Shown: positions 46,201-56,200 of the stretch, in pieces | Numbering within the stretch: the first letter of the stretch is position 1 | Layout of the letters: every line of letters begins with the position of its first letter | NCBI RefSeq assembly: GCF_004770905.1 | Contig: NZ_RQHT01000013.1 | Location: 27,466-91,465, forward strand | Length of the DNA stretch: 64,000 bases | Reading direction: 5' to 3' | From: Leptospira bandrabouensis | GTDB taxonomy: Bacteria > Spirochaetota > Leptospiria > Leptospirales > Leptospiraceae | Notes under the pieces: model-generated | What the model was told of the DNA's origin: nothing | The model's input: only the letters and a program-made list of their open reading frames with translations | Database searches by the model: none | Made by a program: the position numbers and the translations under genes

Positions 46201-46256
46201 TCTTTATAAATTCTAAGTTATTGATCCCAAGGTTGACCATCCGAAAGTCCGTTTAA
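43221..46256 (+). CDS. RND efflux transporter, subunit 2
   Basis: This 1011-residue pump follows the first without a gap and begins with TTG. It shares layout and motif pattern: TM4 GVGVLIDSSIVVIE has Asp400 and Ser401, and TM10 AGLSINNSIMIIEN has Asn908 at the Lys940 position. Both subunits thus carry the same altered relay. Codon use is very AT-rich. Its last 39 bp overlap the convergent adaptor gene. Two RND genes in series recall MdtB/MdtC, which assemble in one trimer. Confidence 0.9.
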   Translation: MDNLLVTIVKRKITVTMFVVAAVGFGIASFRNLKYELMPKKESNILSIITRYPGNSPSRIEELITKPIEKQIVGVGGVEKILSSSEEGESKITIFFNTQEPLKYKSVELKSKVELIRYNFPREVEEPYVVRFNPEDKPVFTIRLTSKLLSLKELREISEKKLKTILERVPGVGEVIVIGGRYREIRVDVDKGRLLSTGLTPNQVMDEIRNINRDIYLGKLINSPEIESELRLKNRIDSIQDLRNINFVVGKSRKVVRITDVSEIYDGERDLSDLSREKGFENVSIQIKKNSSANILEVCKLLEQEVSNFEHPNISFDIAYNQSKYISAALDSVSMSGLVGALACSIIVFLFLKDLRYTIIISITIPIAVVLSFVILDSLQKSLNIMTLAGLALGVGVLIDSSIVVIERINSNISNGIGDPIFVSIDELWKELLASSVTNIIVFIPLLYASADFKNNFLDLATSITACILIAYFLSLIFVPMLCSVVPNEWNFIRADIAKIRIDYSKFIESIKKRYEFFSSLSIKQISPKIIVLVTIIFFGFVFMVFIRKEYIDFAGSREIVGSVELPTGTNLEATSRSVKLIEELISKNPFVEKVSTKVEKWHADLSIKLKKDLQGNSPEDIKTQLRNTTDDIKGVFVYYIDANAFGSNKELDIDIIGDDLEELKKLSREIAESIKELKETDQVVFRFREGKEELQLNLRQDKVALAGLTNQFISDFARTALQGSIPTKIFDRDREVDIRVRFRADDRKSVDDLTYSLIPVNDSKVSLIDLLEIKRTKADTRINRKNKRRMVTITANFKDTSLSEYAEKAEAKLKAFTFPQNYYYDLGDAVKKLRKNQIEMFGFILFAIGLIYGTLAILFQSLKISFPIMLMVPINISATTFFLFIFGQTYNVSTYIGFILLAGLSINNSIMIIENAIRNEDKIPFPEKMRIAVINRKRAMRMTTLTTIFALIPGIFGSSEGSEFWRPMSLAVIFGMSFSYVSAIEIFPSLANFFINSKLLIPRLTIRKSV

Positions 46257-47567
46257 ATTTCCTAGTATGATGTTGTCTCCTTCATTTAAAGGACCGGAAA
46301 TCAAGAACTTATCTCCTTCATTTGAAATGACTGTTACCTCTTTACCAAAGGCTAGTTTGTCTTTGTTTACGACATAAACCTTCCCTGTTTTTTTATCTTC
46401 TGAAAGAAGAATCCCGTTGTTTGGAATAAGAAAACCTTCATCGGGAAGGGTATAATGAAATTCACCTCTTGCGAACATGCCAGGTTTTAATTTTTTGCCT
46501 TCATTTTTAAATTCAACTTTGATTTCAGCTGTCCGACTTTGAGCATCGAGAATTGGTGATACAATTGCAATTTTCCCTTTAAACTTTTTTTCTTTTCCAA
46601 GGGCATCTATTGAAAATTCGATATATTTACCTTCTTGGAATTTAGGTATGTCAGCTTCACTCACTGGAAAAGTTAAAAAGACTTCTGAATCATCGACTAA
46701 AACAAATACGGGAGTACCTTCTTTTGTAGTTTCACCAACATATAAACTACGAACGGCTATTTTACCATCTAACGGAGAGAGTAGTGTAGACTCTTTGATT
46801 AATAATTTAGTAGTTTCAATATTAGCCTGAGTAGCCTTTAGATTGGCAATAGCCATATCGAGTTCTGCTTTTTCGACGATAGTATTGTAATCGACGTATG
46901 CTTCACGAAGTGCATCAGGATTTGTTGGCACTTTGAAACCATTTTTTTTGAGATCTTCTGGTCGATAACCTACTTGAATCGAAAGTAAATTCTTTTGCGC
47001 TTTAAAATATGCAGTTTCAGCAGATACCATTGCTGTTTCAACACCTTTGAGTTCTGTTTCAGATACTCCGCCTATTTCAAAGAGATCCTTTTTATTATTT
47101 AAAGTTCTTTTTAAATTTTCTAGATTTGCTTTTGCCTCTGCTTCCTCAGCTTTAGCCTTTTCTATATTTGCGACTTCTTTTTCAATTCTCTGTCTTGCTT
47201 GAATATACTTTGCTCTAGTAAGATCAATTTGTTTATTTTGGATTTCAACCGAGGCTTCATCTTTTTTCAACTGCAATTCAAGATTCAAAGTCTCAACCTT
47301 GGCTAAAGCTTCTCCTTTGCTTACTTTTTGACCTTGTTCTTTAAATATCTTTTCAATTCTTCCTATAACTTTGGAACTTACTTCGGCTTTATTTTTATGA
47401 GATACTGTCCCTAATAAGTTTATTGTTAGTTCCTTGTCAGACTGTTCTAGAACGTAAACAGACCTATTGGTAACTTTCTTTTTTTTAGAGGCCTCATTTT
47501 TATTGTCTGAACAAAAATTTAATATAATTAAACTAAACACTAAAACAATCTTTAAGTTATTCTTCAT
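46218..47567 (-). CDS. Periplasmic adaptor lipoprotein of the RND pump (MFP)
   Basis: This 449-residue lipoprotein has the signal VFSLIILNFCSDNK. It has the MFP order: a barrel/lipoyl part (AEVSSKVIGRIEKIFKEQGQ, KVSKGEALAKVE), a long coiled-coil hairpin (about residues 110-260), then LLSPLDGKIAVRSLYVGE and the distal barrel SRTAEIKVEFKN. It should join the RND subunits to the TolC-like protein. It overlaps the tolC-like gene by 11 bp and the convergent RND gene by 39 bp. Confidence 0.9.
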   Translation of the reverse strand: MKNNLKIVLVFSLIILNFCSDNKNEASKKKKVTNRSVYVLEQSDKELTINLLGTVSHKNKAEVSSKVIGRIEKIFKEQGQKVSKGEALAKVETLNLELQLKKDEASVEIQNKQIDLTRAKYIQARQRIEKEVANIEKAKAEEAEAKANLENLKRTLNNKKDLFEIGGVSETELKGVETAMVSAETAYFKAQKNLLSIQVGYRPEDLKKNGFKVPTNPDALREAYVDYNTIVEKAELDMAIANLKATQANIETTKLLIKESTLLSPLDGKIAVRSLYVGETTKEGTPVFVLVDDSEVFLTFPVSEADIPKFQEGKYIEFSIDALGKEKKFKGKIAIVSPILDAQSRTAEIKVEFKNEGKKLKPGMFARGEFHYTLPDEGFLIPNNGILLSEDKKTGKVYVVNKDKLAFGKEVTVISNEGDKFLISGPLNEGDNIILGNLNGLSDGQPWDQ

Positions 47568-48957
47568 CTTTCCCTTTTTTTTGCGTAATCAAATTTAATG
47601 AGTCTAAGCTGGCTCCCACTGCCATTTCTAATTGGGACACAGATAATAAAAATTGTACTCTAGTATTAATTTTAGCCTTTTGCGCCTCAAGATAAAATAT
47701 TTCTGTTTCTGCTAAATCTACTCGCCTGACTTCGCCAATCTCAACCTGACGTTGTTTAATTTTCAACCGCTTATCAAAGGATTCAGCATTTTCGTCGGCT
47801 AAAAGCATCGATTCCCAAGAAACACTATAATTATGTAACGCTTTATGAACTTCTATACGAATAATATCATCCAATTGTCTTCTAGTAATTTTGGCTTGTT
47901 CTGCAGCAATACCCGACTGTGCTATTTTTCGTTTATATTGTAAGTTATCATAGATCCCTACTGTGGTAGAAGAGGTGAGTGCACGATCCGTATCCTGGTT
48001 TCTTGCAATATAGTTTGAAGTGTCTTGAACAGTATTTGGCCCCAAAGCCATACTCATTTTGAAGTTAAATCCATATTCTCTTTGTCTGGGTTCGTATCTA
48101 TCACCAGCAGAAGCATAGTAACTCCCAACAGAAAATGTTGGTATGTAATAAGATTTTGCAATTTCATGTTCAGACAGAGCCTGCAATTCTGCTGCCTTTG
48201 TTCTATCAAATTCAACTCTTGAGCGGAATGCTAAATCAACTAAGTCTTTTTCCGAAATTGATTTAAACTTAAAATCGTATCCATCTTCAATTCTGTCTTT
48301 TAGAATAACTTCAGAAATGCTAGGTAACCTAAGCAAAATTTTGAATTCTTCCAATCCTGTATTATAAGCAATTTCTGTACGTTTGTGTTGGAGTTGAATT
48401 TCGTTTAACCGGTTTGATATTTGCAGAACTTGAACTTCTGTTGTATCACCCAATTTTAGTTCTCTCTGCGCAAACTTTAGCTGTTCTTTTTGTCGCTCAA
48501 TCGATCTTTCTTGTAACTCTAGTTGTGCCTTATTACTGAGAATCGTATAATATGCGTTTCGAGTTTTGAATTTCAAATCATTAATCGATAGCAATAGATC
48601 GTACTTAGAAAGATCCAAATCATGCATAGCAGCTTGCAAGGCCAATTTCCTTCGTCCGCCATCATATATAACTTGGTCAAGGTTTAACGAAACACGTTGT
48701 GATCGACTGTCAGCTTCGTTTTCAACAACGTTAGAGTTTCGAAACCAAGAAACAGAAGCTGTTGGAAAATAATTTCGCCAATTTTCATTTACTATGAGAC
48801 CTTTAATTCTTTGTTGACTTCCTAGTAATCGTAACTCTGGCGAATTTGCAATTGCAACGTCTTCAGATTTTTTAACATCAAGATACAGTTTTTCTGTTGA
48901 TTGAGAACGAACTGTAAGAATCGGAATTACCATTATACAGATTATTCTTCTAAACAT
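47557..48957 (-). CDS. TolC-family outer membrane efflux protein
   Basis: This 466-residue protein has an N-terminal signal (IICIMVIPILTVRS). The two OEP repeats contain long helices: NDLKFKTRNAYYTILSNKAQ, ERQKEQLKFAQRELKLGDTT and, in the second repeat, VHKALHNYSVSWESMLL and KQRQVEIGEVRRVDLAETEI. It forms the outer-membrane exit duct of the tripartite pump. It lies between a lipoprotein gene (12 bp gap) and the adaptor gene (overlap). Confidence 0.9.
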   Translation of the reverse strand: MFRRIICIMVIPILTVRSQSTEKLYLDVKKSEDVAIANSPELRLLGSQQRIKGLIVNENWRNYFPTASVSWFRNSNVVENEADSRSQRVSLNLDQVIYDGGRRKLALQAAMHDLDLSKYDLLLSINDLKFKTRNAYYTILSNKAQLELQERSIERQKEQLKFAQRELKLGDTTEVQVLQISNRLNEIQLQHKRTEIAYNTGLEEFKILLRLPSISEVILKDRIEDGYDFKFKSISEKDLVDLAFRSRVEFDRTKAAELQALSEHEIAKSYYIPTFSVGSYYASAGDRYEPRQREYGFNFKMSMALGPNTVQDTSNYIARNQDTDRALTSSTTVGIYDNLQYKRKIAQSGIAAEQAKITRRQLDDIIRIEVHKALHNYSVSWESMLLADENAESFDKRLKIKQRQVEIGEVRRVDLAETEIFYLEAQKAKINTRVQFLLSVSQLEMAVGASLDSLNLITQKKGKDEE

Positions 48958-48969
48958 GAAAAACTAAGG

Positions 48970-49614
48970 TTACTTTTTAAAGAAGCCTAACCATTTCTCA
49001 GAATACGAGAGATAGTTTTGGGCAATTTTATCTGCGATAAGTGAAGCATAAATTTGATTTACTTCAAAATCGCTAGTTGAATAAAACGAGCCAATGATAC
49101 ATTCGCCTACCATTGTTCCATCAATTGAATAAATCTTGATTATAATTCCTGTTGTAAAATCAGGATCGATCACATTCCCAAGATCTTTTTCATAGATATA
49201 CCCATCAATTAAGAGTTCACCTTGTTGTTGCGATAAAAGCTCTCTGATAGTTTCTCTAGAGAGTTCACTAGATTTTTCGGGAGTAAAAATATTAACTTCT
49301 GGTTTAATTGCTGAGTTAGTTACTTGGGAAGTTGGATCTTCCTTGGAAATTTCTACTGTTGCACCTTTTTTAACTAAAAAGTATCTTAAATTTTCAGTCA
49401 AATTGTCTCTGGATGCACTAATATAAGTGGTTGGCTTTTGGTTGATTCGCCTTAATATGAACTTTTGCGTTTTACCAAATTTTCCGTTGCTGAAATCTGT
49501 AATTTGGACATCAGTTCTAATTGTCCGATAATTTTTGCGAATGGTTGAGCAGTTTGCGGAAAATAAAACAGAAAATAATAGTACAGTTGAAAGAATTTTT
49601 AGTCTTTGGCCCAT
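48970..49614 (-). CDS. Hypothetical lipoprotein, first gene of the TolC-adaptor operon
   Basis: This 214-residue lipoprotein has the signal LFSVLFSANCSTIR, with Cys22. The mature part includes DNLTENLRYFLVKKGATVEI and a beta-rich stretch QGELLIDGYIYEKDLGN...GIIIKIYSIDGTMVGECII. This resembles outer-membrane-associated lipoproteins that build oligomeric or ring structures, but no family is certain. It ends with an aromatic tail YSEKWLGFFKK. Cotranscription with tolC and the adaptor suggests a pump accessory part. Confidence 0.7.
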   Translation of the reverse strand: MGQRLKILSTVLLFSVLFSANCSTIRKNYRTIRTDVQITDFSNGKFGKTQKFILRRINQKPTTYISASRDNLTENLRYFLVKKGATVEISKEDPTSQVTNSAIKPEVNIFTPEKSSELSRETIRELLSQQQGELLIDGYIYEKDLGNVIDPDFTTGIIIKIYSIDGTMVGECIIGSFYSTSDFEVNQIYASLIADKIAQNYLSYSEKWLGFFKK

Positions 49615-49693
49615 TGGGTAAAATACCTGAATTAATTGTCGGCTAACTTCCGTACTTTATGAAATAAAATTATCTGCCGAGGATATAAGCGTT

Positions 49694-50101
49694 ATGCGCA
49701 CTTTAATTTATGTTACAGCAATGGTCTTTATGATTGTAAGCTGTACGTTGAAACAGGACGACCAAACAGATGACCAATTGTTAAGAACTCTGGTTTCTGA
49801 TTATGCGACATCTTCGGCATCCTCTGCTCGAGAAGCAGCAGGATCTGGGAAGAATTTCCGTGTCGGAGGTAATATTACTGGCCTTGGTGGAATTATTTTT
49901 TTACAAAATAACGCCGCAGAACAAGCACCGTTTAATATAAGTGGGAGGTTTTATCTTCCAAAAAGTTACCCAGATGGCACCAACTATGTAATAACTGTAT
50001 CGACACAGCCTCCAGGCCAGACATGTACCATCAGTAATGGATTTGGTCGGGTGAGTGGGGGAGACGTAACAAACATTATAGTAAATTGTATTACGAATTA
50101 A
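49694..50101 (+). CDS. Small lipoprotein with a Cys-containing beta domain
   Basis: This 135-residue lipoprotein has the signal VTAMVFMIVSCTLK. After a Ser/Ala-rich linker, the C-terminal 80 residues form a domain with GNITGLGGIIFLQNNAAEQA, YVITVSTQPPGQTCTISNGF and GGDVTNIIVNC. This P-G-Q-x-C...NG-x-G...V-x-N-I-x-V-x-C pattern recurs in many bacterial surface lipoproteins. Its two Cys probably form a disulphide. It stands between the pump genes and the giant gene. Confidence 0.75.
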   Translation: MRTLIYVTAMVFMIVSCTLKQDDQTDDQLLRTLVSDYATSSASSAREAAGSGKNFRVGGNITGLGGIIFLQNNAAEQAPFNISGRFYLPKSYPDGTNYVITVSTQPPGQTCTISNGFGRVSGGDVTNIIVNCITN

Positions 50102-50218
50102 GTTATGTCGCATTCGTAAAAGTTGATATTCTTTCTGTAAAATCTTGTAGACGGTTAGGAGGTAGAGGTTAGGTTAAAGCACAATTCTGACAGAACGGTT
50201 GTTAGGAAGCGAAATTAA

Positions 50219-53200
50219 ATGACAAAGACCCAAAAACGCCAGTTAAAAAAGACAAAACACGCCCTTTTTAAAGGACTAAAATCTGCCATATTATCAATCA
50301 TCATATTTGAAATGACCTTTGGTTCTTTTGTTTTGGGTCTTATCGGGCAAGAGAACCGATTTCGTGACCTTTGGAGAAAGGGAACGGATGGTCAAATGGA
50401 TCGTCAGTTCGAACAAGCAAACCACGCAACGTCAGAAGAAGAATTTAATAAGTTAGTTGGTCGTGGTCTTGGCGTTGTGCGAGGAGACTGGGAAGCTCGT
50501 GCGGAAGTAGAATTAGAAAAGGAATTGCGGGCATTTGCGGACCCAGAGGAGAAAAAAAGGGAACGTGAAAAGTTAGAAGTCGAGAAGGGACTTGCCAAAG
50601 AAGAATGGGAAGAAGAAGTCCAACGCGAAATAGATGAAAGACGCGGATTCTGGAAAGTCTATTTACAAAGTCCTCAATTAGAACGTGTCTGGAACTTGGT
50701 GGATCGTGCCGGTCTTGTACTTGGTATGGCGCAAGCAGATGCTGCGGCAAAGGCTGGTGCCACTGCCGTTGACAAAGTAAAAATTTGGGACGAAACAATT
50801 AATGCGGTCTCATCCAATATCCAAACAGATTGGGAGCAATCTCTCGAAGAAGTATTTTTAGAAGTTCAAGGAGGCCTTACTTTTTCTTCCGAAGTAGAGA
50901 GACTTGCTTTTGAAAGTGAATTGGCGAGACTAAAAGAACAATATCTCGCAGATTACGAATATGAAGAATCTTCTTTGCTCTCTTCGAAGAGGATGTATTT
51001 TGTTTCGCAACAAAACCAAAATGAAGACATGGCCAATCGATTGGCGCAAGAGACAAATCCTTCTGAGTTAGCAAAACTTCTAGTGGAGAGGACGAAACAA
51101 CAGATAGCTCAAAATGGAGGAGTATTTGTTTACGGGGAGAACACACTTCCCAACCAAGTCGCTTTGAATTTCCAAAATGGAGATGAAGCTTACCAAGAAA
51201 AAGTTTTAAAAGCATTGGAAGAGGGACAAGGCCTCTGGCAAAAAGCAATTGATGAAATGATTCTCGGCAAACTCCGTTACGACCGAGATGTAGAGATGCA
51301 ATGGCGATCTGGGGAAGCAGATTGGACCAATGCGTATGGCCAATTAGTAAAAGCGAGAGAAGAGTGGGTTGCAACAGTCCAAAAACAAATCCAAGAGGGT
51401 TTGAAACAATGGGATGCAAGCGAAGCCACAATGGTCCAAAACAAAGCTAAGGCGATTGAGGAACTGGATCGCACACTTGCTACAAATAAATCCAGTTGGG
51501 ATGCACATGTTAGAGGGATCACTGATGTAATTACAGTGGGTGCCGATACCTTATCTACAATCGCATCTAATTTGGACTGGTTTGAAGATGCATTGGCACG
51601 TGCAGAGGCACCTGGAAGTGGATATAATTCTAGTGTTGTTGCCGAATACCGCCAACAAAGAGATTATTGGAAAGGTTTAGAGACAAGATACAGAAATTTA
51701 GTAGCAGCTACACAAAATCAAATCCATGACCAAGACATTCGAGGGACAGGTGTTGGACAAGGGCTTTTGGTAAATGCTGGTGGAAGCGATCCTTATGTAT
51801 TGAGTGTTCAAGAGTTTGAACTCAAACTCGCTCGCGAAGAATTGAAGTTATTGGAAGCAAAACGAGATCGCGCTAAAGCTGTTTATGATTATGCGGTTGG
51901 GAATGTGGGCCAAAAAACGGCAGCTCAAATTGCAGCAGAGTTGGACACAATTCGACAAAACTTCAAAGCAAAAGAAGCGGCATATTTATCTCTTCTATCT
52001 GAGTTAAATGGCAGTGGAAGTAGTGTATTTGGAACACCGGGTATGGATCCAAATTCAAGTGTAGAAACAGGATCCACAGTAACAAATCCAGATACCATTC
52101 TCAATCAACTTACTGAACAAAATAGAATTTTAGAAGAGAAAAGAAAGGCCTTAGAGCTTGCAAGAGCCAGCATGGGTGATGCTTCGGTTGCTTATGAAGC
52201 TGCTCTAAAGATCCAGGTATTAATTCGTAACCCTGGAATGCTTGGTCAAATAGGGGATTTAACTTCAGATTCGAGTGCCATCCAAGGGAATACTGGACTT
52301 AGAGGAGAAATTGTCCAAGCCCAAGAAGAGCTTGAGCGTCAAAGGGAAGTTCTACGCCAGCAAGAAAGAAAGATGTATGAACTCCAATATGAGAGAGAAA
52401 ATGCATTTCGTTCCCAAACTTTTTATGCAGAAATCAACCAAAGGGTATTAGAGTTTGAGAAACTAAAAGAAAATCGAACATTGCTTGTCGCCGTACTTGA
52501 CGGAGATGGAACATTAGAAGAAAAAATTGATTCATTGTTAGCTGGTGACAAGTTAGTTCAGCTGTATGGAAATCAAGTTTCTGTTCAAGTAAAACAAAGT
52601 TTAGAAACATGGAAGGCAAGTTTGGCAGGCTTAGATAGTTCTGTTGTCACAGCTGTAACTTCCCACGACAATAGTATCACTAATTTAATTACAAAGATCA
52701 ACTTACTTGATGTCACTCAGTTGGAAACCACTACGAATCAAATTCCAACTTTTGTAAATCAGTATGAAAACATTATTTCAAGATTGTATGCAGATTCTCG
52801 TTTAGATGCTTCTTATCTAAATGCGGAATCCATCATTCCTACTTATGAATATTTACAAAGTCTAACATCTTCTTCTGGGGATGCCTTATCACTTGGCAAA
52901 GAGGGGATTAACGAATTAAAAACTGCAATGGCAAACTATCAGTCTTATGTTTCTGCCAATGTTGGGAACCAAGGAAGTCTTGCATATTCTGCGAAAATTG
53001 TGGAATTGGAACAGGCGATAGGAACTGCGGTAAACAAAATTGACCAATATAATCAATATATAGCCGAAGTTAGCAAAACAGTTCAGTATTTGAATGTAAA
53101 TGTATTGGATGCTTTGTCCAAAACGGATGCTATTGTGGATGCAACCTTGACGGGTTCGGAAAGAGCAACAACGAAGGAAAATTTCCGAACACTTCGTGGT

Positions 53201-56200
53201 GACGAGTCGAATCTATCTGCTGGAATGCTTACTTCTTTAAATGGAGTGGGAACTTTGTTCTCCGATTCTATTCAGGCAATGGGCCATTATGGACAGATGA
53301 ATTTAGTTTTCCGAAACGCTTTGGAAGATAGAAACAATAAAACAAAACAAGTTTCTGATGGTCTTGTGTCACTCTTTGATGGATTCGAGTTAGAATATAG
53401 AGCCAAAGAAGTAGAATTAACATTTTTGTTAGATGAAACTGGTGATGAAGCTAAATTAACAGCGCTTCAAAAACAAGCAGAACAAAAGAAGAAAGTAGCT
53501 GGTGCGGAAGTAAATGCAAAAGCTATGGAAATGCTTTTAGGTTATTTGGGTAATTTAGGCGAAGGAGATAGGAATGTCGAATCCATTTACCTTCGTATGT
53601 TGAAAGACTCTGAGGTAATTAGCCAAGATACAAAAACAGATGCTAGTTCTATATTAGAAAGAAGAGCGATGGCGACAGTTCTTGAGTTTTTTAGAAGTAG
53701 TCGTGGTGCATTTGCCAATTATATAGCAGGTTCAGGATACGATGATTTTATTGAAGACATGGGAAGACAAAAAGATTATGCAGATGCATTGTTGTCCTTC
53801 TATGAAAGTGGTAAAGAATATACTGCCACAGAAAGGGAAGAAATTCGATGGAACGGATCTGCCAACGAAAAGAAATTCTTAAAAGAGAGTTTTTCATATG
53901 GAGAATCCTTTTTCTTCCAAGCAGCCAATGGACAAGTGGCTCGTGAAATTGCAGTATCTCAAAAAGTTGATGATTTTGTTTCCCGAGTTCGATCCGGAGA
54001 AGTATTGAGTATACTGAAAGAAGAATACTTCAAAAGACAAGAAAACAAAGCTACAGGTTTATTAAAAGAACTACATGATGCAGTATCTGGACTTGATGAT
54101 ATCACTGCATCCAGATTACTCAGCGATTCCTTCCGAATTGGCAATTCAACAGACAGAGACTCTAGTGAAGAAACTCGACGTGCGAATTTATTATCTGGAC
54201 ATTTAGCAAACAATCCAGGAACTCCACGTGCACAGTTGAGTTCATTACTTGATGTTGGTAAACTCATTGAGATCTTCGGAGAAAAAGAAGGGCTCGCAAT
54301 CCACTCAGAAATTTCTAACAAAATCTTAAATATAGACAACAGTGCAGCAGAAATCATTGAAAAATCTCAACTCTTGAACCCCAGACATGTGGCAATTGAA
54401 AGTGAATATCCCAGTTATTTGGACTTCTTTAATGATACAAAAAAAACAGGTTACACTGCTGAGATTCAAAAACTGGAACAGTATCTTACATTAAAAGATT
54501 TTGAAGATACATCCCAACCAATCCTAGATTCAAATTTGCAACTCACTGGATATGAAAAACCATTTGCTGGATTGGATTATTCAGAACTAGAAACGATAAA
54601 AACTTCCCTAGATGGAATGATTGCTAATTGGGGAACGATCAAGTCGGAATTGGAATCAGCACATGCGGATTACATGCAAATATTGACAACTTGGAGAGCG
54701 GCAACTCCTGGGACGGAAGAATATGCAGAACTTGCAGAAGAAGTATCTGAAAAGTTAAAAGATTTTTCTGCAAAACAAATGCAAGCCACAGACTATGTAC
54801 GTGAACTCACCATCCAACTGGAAGAGGCAACTGAAAAGTCACAAAGTTTACTCGCAGAATATAAATCTTCCATTGGAATTGCAGACAAAACTCTTTTGAC
54901 TATATCAAGTTTTGGTAAAATCAATTCCGCCTTACCAGGTTTTTACGATTATTTTAATTCAGCGGAAGGAAGACCAAAGTATCATTTTGTTTTTCAAGAT
55001 GGGCCATTAGGACTCAGCGTGAATATCCAAGAAAAATTGGCGGATTTGGAAGCAGAGGCATTGTTTCAAAAAACTTCTGTTTCCAATCAATTGGAACAAC
55101 TCGCTACATTAAATTCCTTTTCCGAAACTATGTATAAAGGAATTACTTTTTCTGACCAATATCTCGCTCTTTATGCCCGAAGAAAAGATTCGGAAGAAGC
55201 TGGGGAAGATTATCTTGAGAACTTAGATGAGAGGATTGTGGTGTATGCCTCTGCTGCAAACCAGAATACAATCAGCCAAGAAAACTTGATTAGTTATACA
55301 AAAGGGATTCGTGAATTTTTAACTGCCAAAGCAGCTCGTGGGGAAGAAGTAAATGCTTCTCTTTGGGAATCACTTGCCAATGCAGAAGTCTTTACGAAAG
55401 AAATGGCAGGACTGAAATACTACCAAAGTTTATCAACAGCTGACAAAGCAGATACAGCGAAACTCAAAACCGATTACGAAGAGTCCAAATCAACGAGAGA
55501 AACAGCAGAAGAAGCAGCCAAACTATTTGCAGAACTTCGATCTATGATTGATGGATTGGAAACACAAGGATTGCCGCTGGATCAGTCTATGGATCAAATT
55601 GGTCTATCCCTTACTAAATTTGAAACATTAAAAACAAAGTTAGACCAATCAGGATACAGTTTAGATTCCTCCATCATCTCAGGAATGGACAACTTGAAGA
55701 CCTTTGCTTGGGAAAACCAAAAAGTCATTTTGGCCAAGGCATATCTAGGAACCATTGCAAACAATGGAACAATAGATAAATTTTTATCCGATGTGAAGAG
55801 TGGAAAATTTGTTCTACCGGGACCGAGTGGCAAACTTGAAAGAACAGCAAACTTCTTAGGAGCCGCATTAACAGAAACACAAATCACAGAAATCGAAGAA
55901 CTCATCACACCATACGATCTACAAGCAAGATTATTAAGAACATCTAACCTAGCACAAGTAGACAGCCTATTACTCACATACGACGAAGACTTAAGAGACG
56001 CAGGAAAAGAACTGGCTTTACGCCAATCTCTCAGCCGCATCCAAACATCTTTGGCACAAGGAACCATCCCGAATCTTACACAGTACCCAGCAGAACTAAA
56101 AAACTATATCCTAACTGCAACATTTGAAGATTACGCAACTCGTAATGTAGATATGGGTGTACAAACATTAGCAAATGAGTTCGCAAGTTTGATGCGACTC

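Noticed and set aside
50877..51431. 184-residue open frame antisense to the giant gene
   Set aside because: It is Leu/His-rich shadow sequence opposite glutamate- and glutamine-rich coiled coil, with no start signals.
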